Origin: Pseudidiomarina mangrovi
GTDB lineage: Bacteria; Pseudomonadota; Gammaproteobacteria; Enterobacterales; Alteromonadaceae
Direction of reading: 5' to 3'
DNA: 64,000 nt
NCBI RefSeq assembly: GCF_003999375.1
Contig: NZ_RJLC01000017.1
Location: forward strand, 62,001-126,000
Under the pieces are notes generated by a model, which saw only the letters and a program-made list of their open reading frames with translations, was not told the origin of the DNA and made no database searches. Below are positions 56,445 to 64,000 of the stretch, piece after piece (within the stretch, counting starts at the first letter, position 1; each line of letters opens with the position of its first letter). The translations under genes were made by a program, and so were the position numbers.

Positions 56445-57702
56445 GGCCGGGACCATCGGCTTCGCCTTCTTGCATCTCTTCAGCTAATGCCGTTAACACG
56501 CCGTCAGAAGTTGCTGACGGCGGTACCATGGCAAATGCTGAATGAGTTTGTAAGCGTGCTTTGGGACGTTTGCCGATACGGAATAACGAGTACACACTGA
56601 CACTTGCGGTAAGCGCCATTAGCAGTAAGAAGAAGTAATCAACCCCACCAAATTCCATCAATACGGCCACCAGTGGTGCACCGATAATAGCGCCCATGGC
56701 ACCCACTTTAATGATGGCACCAGTAGCGCCAACCATCTGATCTTTTTCTAAAAAGTCATTGGTGTGGGCCATACCTAACGAATACATCGGCAGGGCACAG
56801 GCCCCGAGTAACCCCATACAAAGGTAGATTAACGCGACCGAATCGGCATTTAGTTGCGATAAAATCAGCGACATCACCGCCGCGATACCGGCACTGGCGG
56901 CCATAATCCAGCGCCGATCAATGCGATCTGATAAGAAGCCGATCGGTGCTTGCGCGAGTAAGCCACCGAGGATAAAAGCGGCCATAAATAATGACACTTG
57001 CTCGACCGTCAGACCAATATATAACGCGTACATGGGCCCGATACCATAAAACATGGCGAAACAGGCCTGCATGATAAAGGCGTTCACCAGCCCGAGGGGA
57101 ACAATTTTAAACAGTTCCCCGAGCGGTACTTTGCGCGGTTCATTGCCGCTCGGCTCCACCGTAACACTGATCAGAATTGGAATAATCGACAGGTTCATCA
57201 GCAATGCCACCAAGGCAAAAGCGACGAAGCCGCTTGGATCGGCAATACCCAGTAGCAGCTGGCCAATGACCAGACCGCCGTATATTAGTACCAGATAGAC
57301 CGATAGCACTTTGCCTCGATTGCGGTTATCTGCCATGGTGTTCAGCCAGCTCTCAACAATGACAAAGATAGCGGACATGGCAAAACCAGTCATGAAGCGC
57401 ATGACAAACCATACCAGTGGGTCTATCCACACCGCTTGAATTAATACTGATGCTGCACCTAATGCGGCTAATCCTCCAAAGGCACGAATGTAACCAACGC
57501 GGCGAATATCTTTCGGAGCGCGGGTAGTGCCAAACAGAAAGCCAATAAAATAGGCCGACATGATCATACCGGTGGTGAGGGTACCGAAATCTTCCATGGT
57601 GGCGCGCAATGACAACAGGGTGCTGGTCATGCCAACACAAATACCAATAAAGGTGACGCTGGTGAGAAGCGAGCTAATTGCTCGCAGTTGTTGCTTCAGC
57701 AT
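56419..57702 (-). CDS. MFS transporter, YcaD-like
   Basis: This 427-residue protein has about twelve membrane helices, the MFS loop FLFGTTRAPKDIRRVGYIR after TM2 and the second-half copy APIGFLSDRIDRRW after TM8. It resembles the YcaD/CynX-like branch of uncharacterised transporters. The C-terminal 40 residues are a soluble tail with acidic and Pro/Gly residues. Substrate is unknown. Confidence 0.85.
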   Translation of the reverse strand: MLKQQLRAISSLLTSVTFIGICVGMTSTLLSLRATMEDFGTLTTGMIMSAYFIGFLFGTTRAPKDIRRVGYIRAFGGLAALGAASVLIQAVWIDPLVWFVMRFMTGFAMSAIFVIVESWLNTMADNRNRGKVLSVYLVLIYGGLVIGQLLLGIADPSGFVAFALVALLMNLSIIPILISVTVEPSGNEPRKVPLGELFKIVPLGLVNAFIMQACFAMFYGIGPMYALYIGLTVEQVSLFMAAFILGGLLAQAPIGFLSDRIDRRWIMAASAGIAAVMSLILSQLNADSVALIYLCMGLLGACALPMYSLGMAHTNDFLEKDQMVGATGAIIKVGAMGAIIGAPLVAVLMEFGGVDYFFLLLMALTASVSVYSLFRIGKRPKARLQTHSAFAMVPPSATSDGVLTALAEEMQEGEADGPGPMPRPTND

Positions 57703-57783
57703 GCGGGTATGATCCTTGCTTGCGCGCGTGTGGCGGCGGCCGATACAGTGTTAAAAGTGTAGCACAGCAAATGCAAAGGTTGA

Positions 57784-57864
57784 ATGAACAATGAGTTATC
57801 CACAGCTTGTTACTTGCCCGCAGGGCTTGGGCTGATTATGATGGGGTCATTACTGTTTATTTGA
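57784..57864 (+). CDS. Possible 26-residue leader peptide upstream of DUF2066-hda
   Basis: A short frame encodes 26 residues ending in a hydrophobic stretch (LGLIMMGSLLFI). It has AAGG 4 bases before its ATG, and its stop TGA is part of the TGAGG ribosome site of the DUF2066 gene 7 bases further on. This would allow coupling, but such short frames arise easily by chance. Confidence 0.2.
   Translation: MNNELSTACYLPAGLGLIMMGSLLFI
57796..57804 (+). promoter_or_regulatory. Consensus DnaA box (TTATCCACA) upstream of DUF2066-hda
   Basis: A perfect 9-mer DnaA box lies 68 bases ahead of the operon that encodes Hda, the regulator of DnaA. A second perfect copy is at 58471-58479 in the DUF2066 gene. 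A single 9-mer can occur by chance in 64 kb, so the placement is suggestive only. Confidence 0.35.
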
Positions 57865-57871
57865 GGCCACT

Positions 57872-58930
57872 ATGCCGTATCAGCTGCTCTCTCTGCTTCG
57901 CTTTGTCACGCTTGCGACACTGCTGTTGTTTAGCTCTCAACCAGCACGAGCTGCGGTGGAATTGACTGCGCTATATCAAGCCCACGTTGAGGTGTCGACG
58001 CAAAGCACGGCAGAACGTACCAAAGCTCTGCAGCAAGCACTGTCGCAGGCATTGTTACGCATTTCTGGAGATGATCAATTATTACAGCACCCACAAGTAC
58101 TGCAGGCATTGCGCAGCGTGTCGGACTACATCATGCAATATGCGTATCAGCAACACGCTGAACAATTACAACTTTGGGTGCAATTTGATCAGGATAAAAT
58201 TAATCAACTGATTCAAAACGCAGAGTCAGGTATTTGGAGTAATTTACGCCCGGAGCTACTGGTTTGGGTGGTGCGTGAAAATGAGCAATTACAGCGGCAA
58301 TTGGTCGGTCGCGATGAGTCATCGGAATTATTAACACAACTGCGCGATACCGCTCAGCAACGCGGTTTACCGCTGAAGTTTCCGTTACTCGATTTGAACG
58401 ACACCATGGCTATCAGCGCACTGGATGTATGGGGACGCTTTGACGACGCCCTCAGTTTTGCCTCGGCACGTTATCCACACGATGGTGTGATTGTTGCCCG
58501 TATTTATCAGGCTGATCCAAGTTTGAACACAGACCTGTGGATGGCGGATTGGACCTTACAATTAGGTGATATTCGTTGGCGCGGTGAGGTGACTAGCCCC
58601 GATCAGCAACAGCTAGGAGCTCTGCTGATTGCCCAAGTCAGCCGAGAATTGGCGCAACGCTACCGTATTAGTAGTACCGCTGCACAACTCAATCAATGGC
58701 AGATGACGGTGCATGAGTTGGCTGACATTACACAAGTAATTGCCGCCGAGCAGCTACTGGCCAGTCTGCCGGCGGTTACTAGTGTGCAATTGACTGGCTT
58801 TGGCGAGCGTACCGCAGTATTTTCGATTAGCCTGCAAGCCGATCCAAATAGTATTGTCCAAGCCCTAGATCTGAGTAAGCAATTACGGCCACTGCCTGAT
58901 GCGGCCCATTACCGCTGGGTTACTGATTAA
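57872..58930 (+). CDS. DUF2066 domain protein, exported
   Basis: This 352-residue protein has a Sec signal (about 1-29, ending ARA-A) and then the DUF2066 pattern: the ALSQALLRISGDDQLLQHPQV region, YQQHAEQLQLWVQFDQ, and the central LVWVVRENEQ block. The family is periplasmic with no known activity. Its last base is shared with the hda ATG, the usual pairing in gammaproteobacteria. Confidence 0.85.
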   Translation: MPYQLLSLLRFVTLATLLLFSSQPARAAVELTALYQAHVEVSTQSTAERTKALQQALSQALLRISGDDQLLQHPQVLQALRSVSDYIMQYAYQQHAEQLQLWVQFDQDKINQLIQNAESGIWSNLRPELLVWVVRENEQLQRQLVGRDESSELLTQLRDTAQQRGLPLKFPLLDLNDTMAISALDVWGRFDDALSFASARYPHDGVIVARIYQADPSLNTDLWMADWTLQLGDIRWRGEVTSPDQQQLGALLIAQVSRELAQRYRISSTAAQLNQWQMTVHELADITQVIAAEQLLASLPAVTSVQLTGFGERTAVFSISLQADPNSIVQALDLSKQLRPLPDAAHYRWVTD

Positions 58931-59607
58931 TGAATGCCCAGCAATTACCCTTGGCGGTTTCCCTTCCTGTTGCTGAAACTTTCGCAACCTGGGTCGGTGG
59001 AGGCAATACCGATGCAGTTGCGATGTTAACCAGTAGCCAGCAGCCTCTGGTATACCTGTGGGGGCCTTCAGGGGTCGGTAAAAGCCATTTATTGCACGCC
59101 CTTTGCGCTGAATATTCGCAGTTGATTTATTTACCATTAGCAGAACTCAAAGGCGTGGTTGATGCTAAGTGTCTTCGCGGTTTGGAAAACTATGCATGGG
59201 TCTGTTTAGATGATATCGATGCGGTGTTGGCAGACCCCGATTGGTGTCATGAATTATTCACCTTATACAATCGCATTGATGATCAGGGCAGTACTAAGTT
59301 GGTGGTTACCGCCAAACAAGCCCCAGCTCAATTGACGGTTCACTTAGCAGATTTAAAATCGCGCTTACAATGGGGTCTCACCTTACATATTCAGGCGCTT
59401 GACGACAGCCACAAAGTACGCGCTATCCAGCTACGCGCCCAAGCTATGGGCTTAAGTTTGAGTACCGATACCGCGCAGTTTATGGTACAGCGCTTACATC
59501 GTGATTTACCCAGTTTGATCAACGCGTTAGAGCGGCTTGACCAAGCTTCCATTGTGGCTAAACGAGCCCTGACCACGCCCTTCGTGAAAGCGGTATTAGA
59601 GCTTTAG
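58930..59607 (+). CDS. hda: DnaA inactivator Hda
   Basis: This 225-residue AAA+ protein promotes hydrolysis of DnaA-bound ATP when held on the sliding clamp. The N-terminal QQLPLAV (residues 4-10) is the clamp-binding motif, Walker A is GPSGVGKS (45-52), Walker B lies in VCLDDIDAV and the arginine-finger region in LADLKSRLQWG. Length fits E. coli Hda (233). It overlaps DUF2066 by one base and DUF2069, tail to tail, by four. Confidence 0.95.
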   Translation: MNAQQLPLAVSLPVAETFATWVGGGNTDAVAMLTSSQQPLVYLWGPSGVGKSHLLHALCAEYSQLIYLPLAELKGVVDAKCLRGLENYAWVCLDDIDAVLADPDWCHELFTLYNRIDDQGSTKLVVTAKQAPAQLTVHLADLKSRLQWGLTLHIQALDDSHKVRAIQLRAQAMGLSLSTDTAQFMVQRLHRDLPSLINALERLDQASIVAKRALTTPFVKAVLEL

Positions 59608-59996
59608 CGCTGTTCTTTTAGTGGTTTGAGACCGAGCCCTTGCGCACGACCTTGCATGCGGGCATAGCCGGTACAGCCAACAAACGCCATGCTGGTTAGA
59701 ATCAACTCAGCAATCGCCCAATCACGTTGCAGCGGTGCCACGTATAGCATGGTCAGGCTGTGTAAAAAATACCACATCAAAATGAAGTTGGCCCAGGCAT
59801 GGGTATAAGCATGACCACGGATAATCCCGTAAAGCGGAAATAGTAATGGTATCACCCAAAACCCTAAGCGGAATTCCAAGCTTAGCGAACTGGCACAGTT
59901 ACAGGTGATCTGCCAAATCAGCATTAACGCCAATAAACCCAGGTAACTGGCCAATGCCAGTAGACGAAATTGACGAATGGTTTGTACTGCGGCCAT
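59604..59996 (-). CDS. DUF2069 family membrane protein
   Basis: This 130-residue protein has four membrane helices (about 9-28, 44-62, 68-86, 94-112) and matches DUF2069, which sits beside wrbA and arsC in this gene order. Function is unknown. The C-terminal tail is basic. It starts 5 bases after the wrbA-like stop and is the last of that three-gene set. Confidence 0.78.
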   Translation of the reverse strand: MAAVQTIRQFRLLALASYLGLLALMLIWQITCNCASSLSLEFRLGFWVIPLLFPLYGIIRGHAYTHAWANFILMWYFLHSLTMLYVAPLQRDWAIAELILTSMAFVGCTGYARMQGRAQGLGLKPLKEQR

Positions 59997-60000
59997 GACT

Positions 60001-60573
60001 TTAACTCCGTGCTGTTAGTTGTGTTGCGAGCTGGGCGACGCGTGCGCCAAGCGCCTGGGCCGCTTGACGCTCATGCTGACTCAGCTGATTCCCAGCCGCA
60101 TGCTCAACATGGCTTGCGCCATAAGGAGTACCTCCGGCGGCGGTGGTTTGGATAGCTGGCACGGTATAGGGAATACCGGTAATCAGCATACCGTGATGCA
60201 GTAAGGGCACCATCATGGACAGTAAGGTACTCTCTTGACCCCCATGCATGGAACTGGAGGAGGTGAATACTGCGCCTGGTTTATCCACCAAAACACCCCG
60301 TAACCAAGCACTCGATGAGCTTTCCCAAAACTGCTGCAGCGCACTCGCCATATGACCAAATCGCGTGGGACTCCCCATGATTAAAGCGTCGCACTGCTCT
60401 AAATCAGCTAAGGTAACGGTCAAATCACGCTGACTAGCAGGTTCACCAGCACTGGTTACTGTGCGCATAAGCGCTTCGCCGCCGACACTAGCGATACCAT
60501 CAGCGATAGCATCAGCAAGTTGTTGGGTGGCGCCATGACGGCTGTAGTAAAGCACCAGCACCCGAGCCGTCAT
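60001..60573 (-). CDS. NAD(P)H:quinone oxidoreductase, WrbA-like
   Basis: This 190-residue flavodoxin-fold protein has the FMN loop YYSRHGATQQLA, the GSPTRFGHMASALQQFWESS block, FTSSSSMHGGQESTL and GGTPYGASHV, all typical of WrbA-type quinone reductases. It overlaps the arsC-like gene by ATGA. It probably reduces quinones by two electrons. Confidence 0.9.
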   Translation of the reverse strand: MTARVLVLYYSRHGATQQLADAIADGIASVGGEALMRTVTSAGEPASQRDLTVTLADLEQCDALIMGSPTRFGHMASALQQFWESSSSAWLRGVLVDKPGAVFTSSSSMHGGQESTLLSMMVPLLHHGMLITGIPYTVPAIQTTAAGGTPYGASHVEHAAGNQLSQHERQAAQALGARVAQLATQLTARS

Positions 60574-60923
60574 GATAGTAATTCCACTATTGCCTCGGGA
60601 GGACGGCCAAGTTTGGCGCGCTCGCCAACCACTACAATAGGACGCTCGATTAGCTGCGGATGTGCCGCCATAGCTGCGATAAATTGTTGCTCGCTGCTTG
60701 CCGCGTTAAGTCCTGACTCGGCAAAGGCCGTTTCTTTAGAGCGCACTAACTCACGCGCTGAAGAAAAACCGAGTTGCTTCAGTAGCTCTCTGATCCTTGC
60801 CTCTGAAAGCACATCCTGCAGATATAAATGCACCTTGGGCTGAATACCGTGTTGCTCTAATAGTTGCAGGGTTTGTCGACTTTTCGAACAGCGGGGGTTG
60901 TGATAAATAGTCACTTCAGACAT
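60570..60923 (-). CDS. arsC: ArsC-family glutaredoxin-dependent reductase
   Basis: This 117-residue protein has the ArsC thioredoxin-like fold with the active-site Cys in YHNPRCSKSR and the later FIAAMAAHPQLIERPIVV block with the oxyanion-binding Arg. AGAGG 6 bases before ATG 60923 decides the start (the frame opens at 60974). Members near wrbA and hda may not be true arsenate reductases; no other ars gene is nearby. Confidence 0.88.
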   Translation of the reverse strand: MSEVTIYHNPRCSKSRQTLQLLEQHGIQPKVHLYLQDVLSEARIRELLKQLGFSSARELVRSKETAFAESGLNAASSEQQFIAAMAAHPQLIERPIVVVGERAKLGRPPEAIVELLS

Positions 60924-60968
60924 TCTAGAACCTCTTAATTTTGTCTTCGATAGCTTAAGGTATCGCGC

Positions 60969-61436
60969 ATGCAATGTCGATTTTTACCCGCAGTAGCAGG
61001 TGTTACAGCCATTCTTAGTAGCCTGCTAATCAGCTGCACGCCCGCTCCAGATTTTCACACCGATAGCGACGGAGCCATGCATTGGCAGCAGCTAAAAGGT
61101 CGTTATGTAGTGGTGAACTATTTCGCTGAATGGTGCGCACCCTGTTTAAAAGAACTGCCTGAACTCAACACCTTTCATCGGCAGCATAGCGATCAAGTGA
61201 CGCTGTTAGGCGTTAGTTTTGACCCGCTGGATAATCAGCAGTTGGCGCAGTTAAAGCAGCGTTACGCCATTGAATTTCCGTTGATCCAATTGCAACCTGC
61301 ACCAAAGTTACCATTTGCTATGCCACGCATGTTACCCGCCACCTATATTATCGATCCCGAAGGGAAGGTCAGTGGCCCGCTGCTAGGCGAACAGGATCTG
61401 CATAGTTTGCGACGTGCCAGTGGTTTAGCCGAATAA
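60969..61436 (+). CDS. TlpA/ResA-like thioredoxin lipoprotein
   Basis: This 155-residue protein has a lipoprotein signal ending LLISC (Cys23 likely lipidated) and a thioredoxin fold with the redox pair WCAPC (Cys56 and Cys59) and the cis-proline loop MLPATYIID. It would act as a membrane-tethered disulfide reductase facing the periplasm. It is divergent from the arsC-like gene and its end overlaps bepA by 12 bases. Confidence 0.88.
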   Translation: MQCRFLPAVAGVTAILSSLLISCTPAPDFHTDSDGAMHWQQLKGRYVVVNYFAEWCAPCLKELPELNTFHRQHSDQVTLLGVSFDPLDNQQLAQLKQRYAIEFPLIQLQPAPKLPFAMPRMLPATYIIDPEGKVSGPLLGEQDLHSLRRASGLAE

Positions 61437-62867
61437 ATCGTGCAATTGCCGCTTTTGTGCCATGAGTTGTTCGATACGAGCTTGCAGACGGCGCCTATCT
61501 AACTCACTTTGATTACCCTTGTGGGCCAAGTGTAAATTATTGATGGCTTGGTCAAAGGCGCCATGCATGGCGTACAATTCAGCCCGTGTTTCGTGCATAG
61601 CAGCGCTATTACCTTGCTGTCGATAGGCTTCAACGAGCAACTGCAGGGCGATAACATTGCCATCATCGCGCAACAAATAATCCCGCAGTAGCTCGATGGC
61701 TAAAGCCGGTTGTTTGGCTTGAATAGCAGCATTGGCAAAATTGACCGTGATGACTTGCTCGCGTGGTTCTCGCATATAGGCTTTTTCGAGTAATTTCAGC
61801 GCCTCATTCGCACGGCCTTGCGCCAGTAAAATATCGGTTTGTACGTCAAGATAAAAACCATTCATGGGTTCATGATCGAGTAACGGCGCTAACACCTGTT
61901 CCGCCTGATCGGCTTTACCTTGGTCGAGCAACACTATCGCCAGTGCATAGCGATTGGCGTTATCAACAGCAGTGAATTGCTCACGCAATAATGGCCGAAG
62001 TGCCTCTTCGTTGAGGAGCTGTAAATGCCGCGCTTTAACCCGTGCTTTAGCTAATAGATAGCGCGACTCATCACGGTTCACTGGGCGCGGTAGCGCTTCG
62101 GCGCGAACCCGCGTGTCAGCAATTCGAGCTTCTGAAATAGGGTGAGTTAATAACATTTGCGGAACTTTGGTGGCGTAACGATGTTTTTCGGCTAAGCGAC
62201 CAAAAAATCCTGGCGCACCCATGGGATCATAACCAGCTCGCACCAACATGGTTAAACCAACGCGGTCCGCTTCTTGCTCAAATTGTCTGGTGTAGTTAAT
62301 TTGTAGTTGTTGCGCTCCGGCTATGGTGGTGCTGAGTGCAGCCATGCCTAAATCAGGGCTGATCATCCCCAATAATACGGCGCCTAGCATGGCTACTATG
62401 GTATTTGGAGAGGCATTCTGCAGGCGTTCCATATTGCGGACGATATGCCGTTGCGATACGTGGGCAACTTCATGCGCCATCACCGATGCTAATTCTGATT
62501 CGGTCTCGGTCTCGGCAATTAAGCCAGTATAAAAGCCGATATAACCACCGAAAAAGGCAAAGGCGTTGATATCATTCTGGTTGATCCAGAAGAATGTAAA
62601 TGGAAAACGCACATCATCAGCTTCACGCACCAAACGGGTGCCCATATCTTTTAAGTATTCGTTTAGGACAGGGTCGCCAACAACCGGTGCTTGCGCACGA
62701 ATTTGCCGCATGTAGAGATCGCCAAAGGTGCGCTCGCGCTCAACCGACATAACGCTAATACCCGCGGTTCCTATCTCAGGCAGACGATTTTGCTGCGCAA
62801 CGCTGGTTGCGCTGCTCATGAGCAACAAGGTGATAATAACCGATGGTAAAAGTTTGGATAACTGCAT
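61425..62867 (-). CDS. bepA: M48 metalloprotease/chaperone BepA
   Basis: This 480-residue periplasmic protein monitors outer-membrane assembly, helping LptD mature and degrading stalled forms. It has a signal peptide (about 1-24), the zinc motif HEVAH at 132-136 with a later EADR glutamate ligand (FEQEADRVGL), and a C-terminal tetratricopeptide domain (about 300-470). E. coli BepA has 487 residues. The frame opens at 63008, but the signal peptide begins at ATG 62867. It is divergent from perM, as in E. coli. Confidence 0.95.
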   Translation of the reverse strand: MQLSKLLPSVIITLLLMSSATSVAQQNRLPEIGTAGISVMSVERERTFGDLYMRQIRAQAPVVGDPVLNEYLKDMGTRLVREADDVRFPFTFFWINQNDINAFAFFGGYIGFYTGLIAETETESELASVMAHEVAHVSQRHIVRNMERLQNASPNTIVAMLGAVLLGMISPDLGMAALSTTIAGAQQLQINYTRQFEQEADRVGLTMLVRAGYDPMGAPGFFGRLAEKHRYATKVPQMLLTHPISEARIADTRVRAEALPRPVNRDESRYLLAKARVKARHLQLLNEEALRPLLREQFTAVDNANRYALAIVLLDQGKADQAEQVLAPLLDHEPMNGFYLDVQTDILLAQGRANEALKLLEKAYMREPREQVITVNFANAAIQAKQPALAIELLRDYLLRDDGNVIALQLLVEAYRQQGNSAAMHETRAELYAMHGAFDQAINNLHLAHKGNQSELDRRRLQARIEQLMAQKRQLHDLFG

Positions 62868-63029
62868 GATTCCAACTCGTTGTGACGCTAAGCTTAGGAT
62901 ACCTGTTTCAGCTAAAGGTTCCACCGTGACTGGGCAGTGTTGATGCAATTGATTCTTTTGTTTCGATTGTAACCCAGACCACAAGCCAGCTATGATGAGT
63001 ATACGCAACCACCAAGGAGTGACAAGGTC

Positions 63030-64000
63030 ATGTGGGACTATCTAAAAACCTGGTATCAACGCAAATTCTCTGATCCAGATGCCATTACCTTGTTCTTACT
63101 GCTGATATTCAGCTTTGGTTTAATTATTTTAGTGGGCGAAATTCTCGCGCCTATTCTTGTTGCGATTAGTTTGGCGTATTTGCTCGACTGGCCAATTCAA
63201 CGCATGGAGAGCTTAAAAGTAGGGCGAGGTGCCGCGGTACTGACGGTATTTTTGCTGTTTATTGCGCTCAATGTGGCCCTGATTATTTTCTTGATGCCAG
63301 TTATCTGGCAGCAGTCGCTGGCGCTGTTCGCGGAATTACCGCAAATGGTGGTGAAAACCCGTGTGTTACTGGATAAATTGCCGGAATTATTTCCAGATTA
63401 CATTGAACCGAGCCACATCACTCACTTTGTAGATACCAGTACCCAACGTATTATTCTTTTTGGCGAGACAGTGCTTGCGCAGTCGTTTAGTCGCATCATC
63501 GGTATTATGGCCTTACTGATTTATTTCATCATTGTGCCATTACTGGTGTTTTTTATGCTCAAAGACAAGCATGTGCTGATGTCTCATGTGTCACGTATAA
63601 TGCCGCATAATCGCCGCTTGATTACCCAAGTCAGTAACGAAATGAATGTACAGATCATGAATTACATTCGCGGCAAAGCGCTCGAAGTGGTGATCGTTGG
63701 TGTCACTAGCTTTGTAGTGTTTGCTTTATTTGATTTACGCTATGCAGCGTTACTGGCGGTATTGGTTGGTTTGTCGGTGTTAATTCCCTACATCGGCGCA
63801 GCGGTAGTGACCTTGCCGGTATTCTTGGTGGCACTGTTTCAATTCGGCTGGAGTGCTATGTTTGCTTATGTCATGGCGGCTTATTTGCTGATCCAAGCTC
63901 TCGATGGTAACGTTTTGGTGCCGCTATTATTCTCTGAAGCGGTGAGTTTAAATCCGGTTTATATCATTGCTGCAGTATTGGTCTTCGGCGGTATTTGGGG
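63030..64000 (+). CDS. perM: AI-2E family transporter PerM, 3' end cut by window
   Basis: I read this from the sequence; 323 codons are visible before the right edge. The protein has several membrane helices (about 20-60, 70-92, 150-175, 210-300) and the family features, including the C-terminal-half GLSVLIPYIGAAVVTLPV and ALDGNVLVPLLFSEAVSLNP. Members of the AI-2E family include exporters and Na+/H+ antiporters; E. coli PerM is poorly defined. AAGGAG lies in 63014-63019, and bepA is next to it, the E. coli neighbour. Confidence 0.92.
   Translation, partial: MWDYLKTWYQRKFSDPDAITLFLLLIFSFGLIILVGEILAPILVAISLAYLLDWPIQRMESLKVGRGAAVLTVFLLFIALNVALIIFLMPVIWQQSLALFAELPQMVVKTRVLLDKLPELFPDYIEPSHITHFVDTSTQRIILFGETVLAQSFSRIIGIMALLIYFIIVPLLVFFMLKDKHVLMSHVSRIMPHNRRLITQVSNEMNVQIMNYIRGKALEVVIVGVTSFVVFALFDLRYAALLAVLVGLSVLIPYIGAAVVTLPVFLVALFQFGWSAMFAYVMAAYLLIQALDGNVLVPLLFSEAVSLNPVYIIAAVLVFGGIW

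Noticed and set aside
60570-60923. Arsenic resistance operon
   Set aside because: Only an ArsC-like gene is present; no arsB, acr3 or arsR gene is nearby, and the wrbA-arsC neighbourhood is ordinary housekeeping synteny.

Overview
The window is a compact stretch of a gammaproteobacterial chromosome of roughly 50 % GC by eye. The synteny (mfd-lolCDE, msbA-lpxK-trm112-kdsB, sdhCDAB-sucABCD, fldA-fur, seqA-pgm, hda-wrbA-arsC-bepA-perM) and glutamine-rich proteins point to the Alteromonadales. Idiomarinaceae or a close relative is my best guess, but this is inference. I see no rRNA or tRNA genes, insertion sequences, prophage or CRISPR array, and the accessory content is small.

Layout. 1-10.1 kb: a secreted nuclease lipoprotein (cut by the window edge), csiV and mfd on the minus strand, then lolCDE and a DUF2062 gene. 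10.1-16.2 kb: comEC, msbA, lpxK, a Trm112-like gene and kdsB, i.e. lipid A export and modification plus KDO activation. 16.2-23.6 kb: an adaptor with two different RND pumps in one tightly overlapping operon. 23.8-24.8 kb: two small unknown genes. 24.8-36.4 kb: TCA cycle block, gltA divergent from sdhCDAB-sucAB-sucCD, with several intrinsic terminators. 36.5-39.3 kb: a four-gene unit of two metallopeptidases, an Excalibur-like protein and a small membrane protein. 39.3-41 kb: an azoreductase divergent from a LysR regulator. 41-44.1 kb: an acyl-CoA dehydrogenase / APH-like kinase / SDR operon. 44.1-49 kb: a pirin and its partner, then three tiny membrane proteins leading into pxpABC (5-oxoprolinase). 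49-54.2 kb: glnS, an RhlE-like helicase, fur, fldA, DUF2788 and a YbfF-like hydrolase. 54.3-57.7 kb: seqA-pgm and an MFS transporter. 57.8-64 kb: DUF2066-hda, DUF2069, wrbA-like, arsC-like, a TlpA-like lipoprotein, bepA and perM (cut by the window edge).

How it fits together. Much of the window serves the envelope: lipoprotein release, lipid A flipping, KDO activation, outer-membrane protein quality control, cell wall regulation and efflux. The rest is central metabolism and replication control (seqA, hda). The most informative signal outside the genes is a perfect 18-bp palindrome of the form AAACA-N2-TGTTT. It abuts the -35 box of gltA and recurs upstream of the acyl-CoA dehydrogenase operon, which suggests one fatty-acid-responsive (PsrA-like) regulator acting on both. 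That operon resembles a split version of the ACAD10/ACAD11 kinase-dehydrogenase fusion and is the best candidate here for under-described biochemistry.
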